Origin: Burkholderia sp. SRS-46
GTDB lineage: Bacteria; Pseudomonadota; Gammaproteobacteria; Burkholderiales; Burkholderiaceae
Assembly: GCF_004343775.1 (NCBI RefSeq)
Contig: NZ_PTXL01000001.1
Location: 1 to 64,000 of the forward strand
Length of the DNA: 64,000 nt
Direction of reading: 5' to 3'
The position numbers and the translations under genes are program-made. Below, piece after piece: positions 63,759 through 64,000 of this stretch; position 1 is the stretch's first letter; each line of letters opens with the position of its first letter. The notes below the pieces were generated by a model that was not told where the DNA came from, searched no databases, and worked only from the letters and a program-made list of their open reading frames with translations.

Positions 63759-64000
63759 AGAGTTTTGAGTAACGTCCCTTCGGGGGTGCCCGGCTAGGGG
63801 TGCCCGGCCAACGTTGCACGGCCAGGAGCGCCCGGCGCCGGCAGCGCGCGGCGTGCCGGATTGCCGCTGCCGCGCCTGACGCCGAACCTTGCTTAGTATC
63901 GATTCAGGAGGGCGAGTTCATAGGCTTTGTCTAAACGGGGCTCACGCCGGCGTCGTTGACAACACAGTTTGCCCGGCGCTGATGACGGGCCCGCGTTGCA

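Overview
The window is a GC-rich, gene-dense bacterial chromosome segment with betaproteobacterial gene orders. These include grpE-thioredoxin-dnaK-dnaJ, hda-HAD-pcnB-folK-dgk-panB, yhdP-nitrilase-tldD, mutL-miaA and tolQRAB-pal-cpoB-tRNA-Lys. Protein sequences and layout fit Burkholderia, most likely the larger chromosome of a Burkholderia cepacia complex member. The genus is inferred from recognition, not from a database search. Almost everything is housekeeping, with a few accessory genes between conserved blocks. No transposase, integrase, phage gene, CRISPR array or rRNA was seen, and the single tRNA is tRNA-Lys(TTT).

Layout. 0.3-2.2 kb: a PduO-type cobalamin adenosyltransferase and flavohaemoglobin Hmp, the latter behind a good NsrR-type operator. 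2.4-3.5 kb: an orphan fimbrial adhesin-like gene. 3.7-11.8 kb, leftward: aroG, then the yhdP-nitrilase-tldD operon. 12-17.2 kb, rightward: glnE, preceded by a perfect 54-bp palindrome, then a secreted lectin/metzincin/PKD/chitin-binding protein. 17.4-19.9 kb, leftward: recN and nadK. 20.1-27.7 kb, rightward: a heat-shock and protein-quality block (hrcA, hemH, hslR, grpE, thioredoxin-fold gene, dnaK, dnaJ) with two sigma-32-like promoters, followed by a pabB-pabC fusion. 29.7-34.7 kb, leftward: hda, HAD phosphatase, pcnB, folK, deoxynucleoside kinase, panB. 35-36 kb: purM. 36-41.8 kb: a Tat-exported cysteine-peptidase-like protein, a divergent tetA/tetR pair with two tet-type operators, miaA and mutL.

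42-48.4 kb: DedA and MscS membrane proteins, a PhoD phosphatase, a class II amidotransferase, an AhpD-like protein with a divergent AraC regulator, and a YiaA-type membrane protein. 48.7-54.3 kb holds the least explained part: a compact rightward cluster of a GT2 glycosyltransferase, an unrecognised secreted protein, a ferritin-like di-iron protein, a GT-B-like transferase, a PAP2 enzyme and a fatty-acid-desaturase-like enzyme. Its last four junctions (secreted protein to desaturase) are all 4-nt start/stop overlaps. This looks like a dedicated pathway for a modified or glycosylated lipid, but the product is unknown to me.

54.3-64 kb: a small membrane protein, an H-NS-family protein, a 0.74-kb AT-richer non-coding stretch, queF plus a queuosine-precursor transporter, an XRE/S24-like repressor lacking the usual catalytic lysine, tRNA-Lys with its terminator, and the Tol-Pal envelope operon running leftward.
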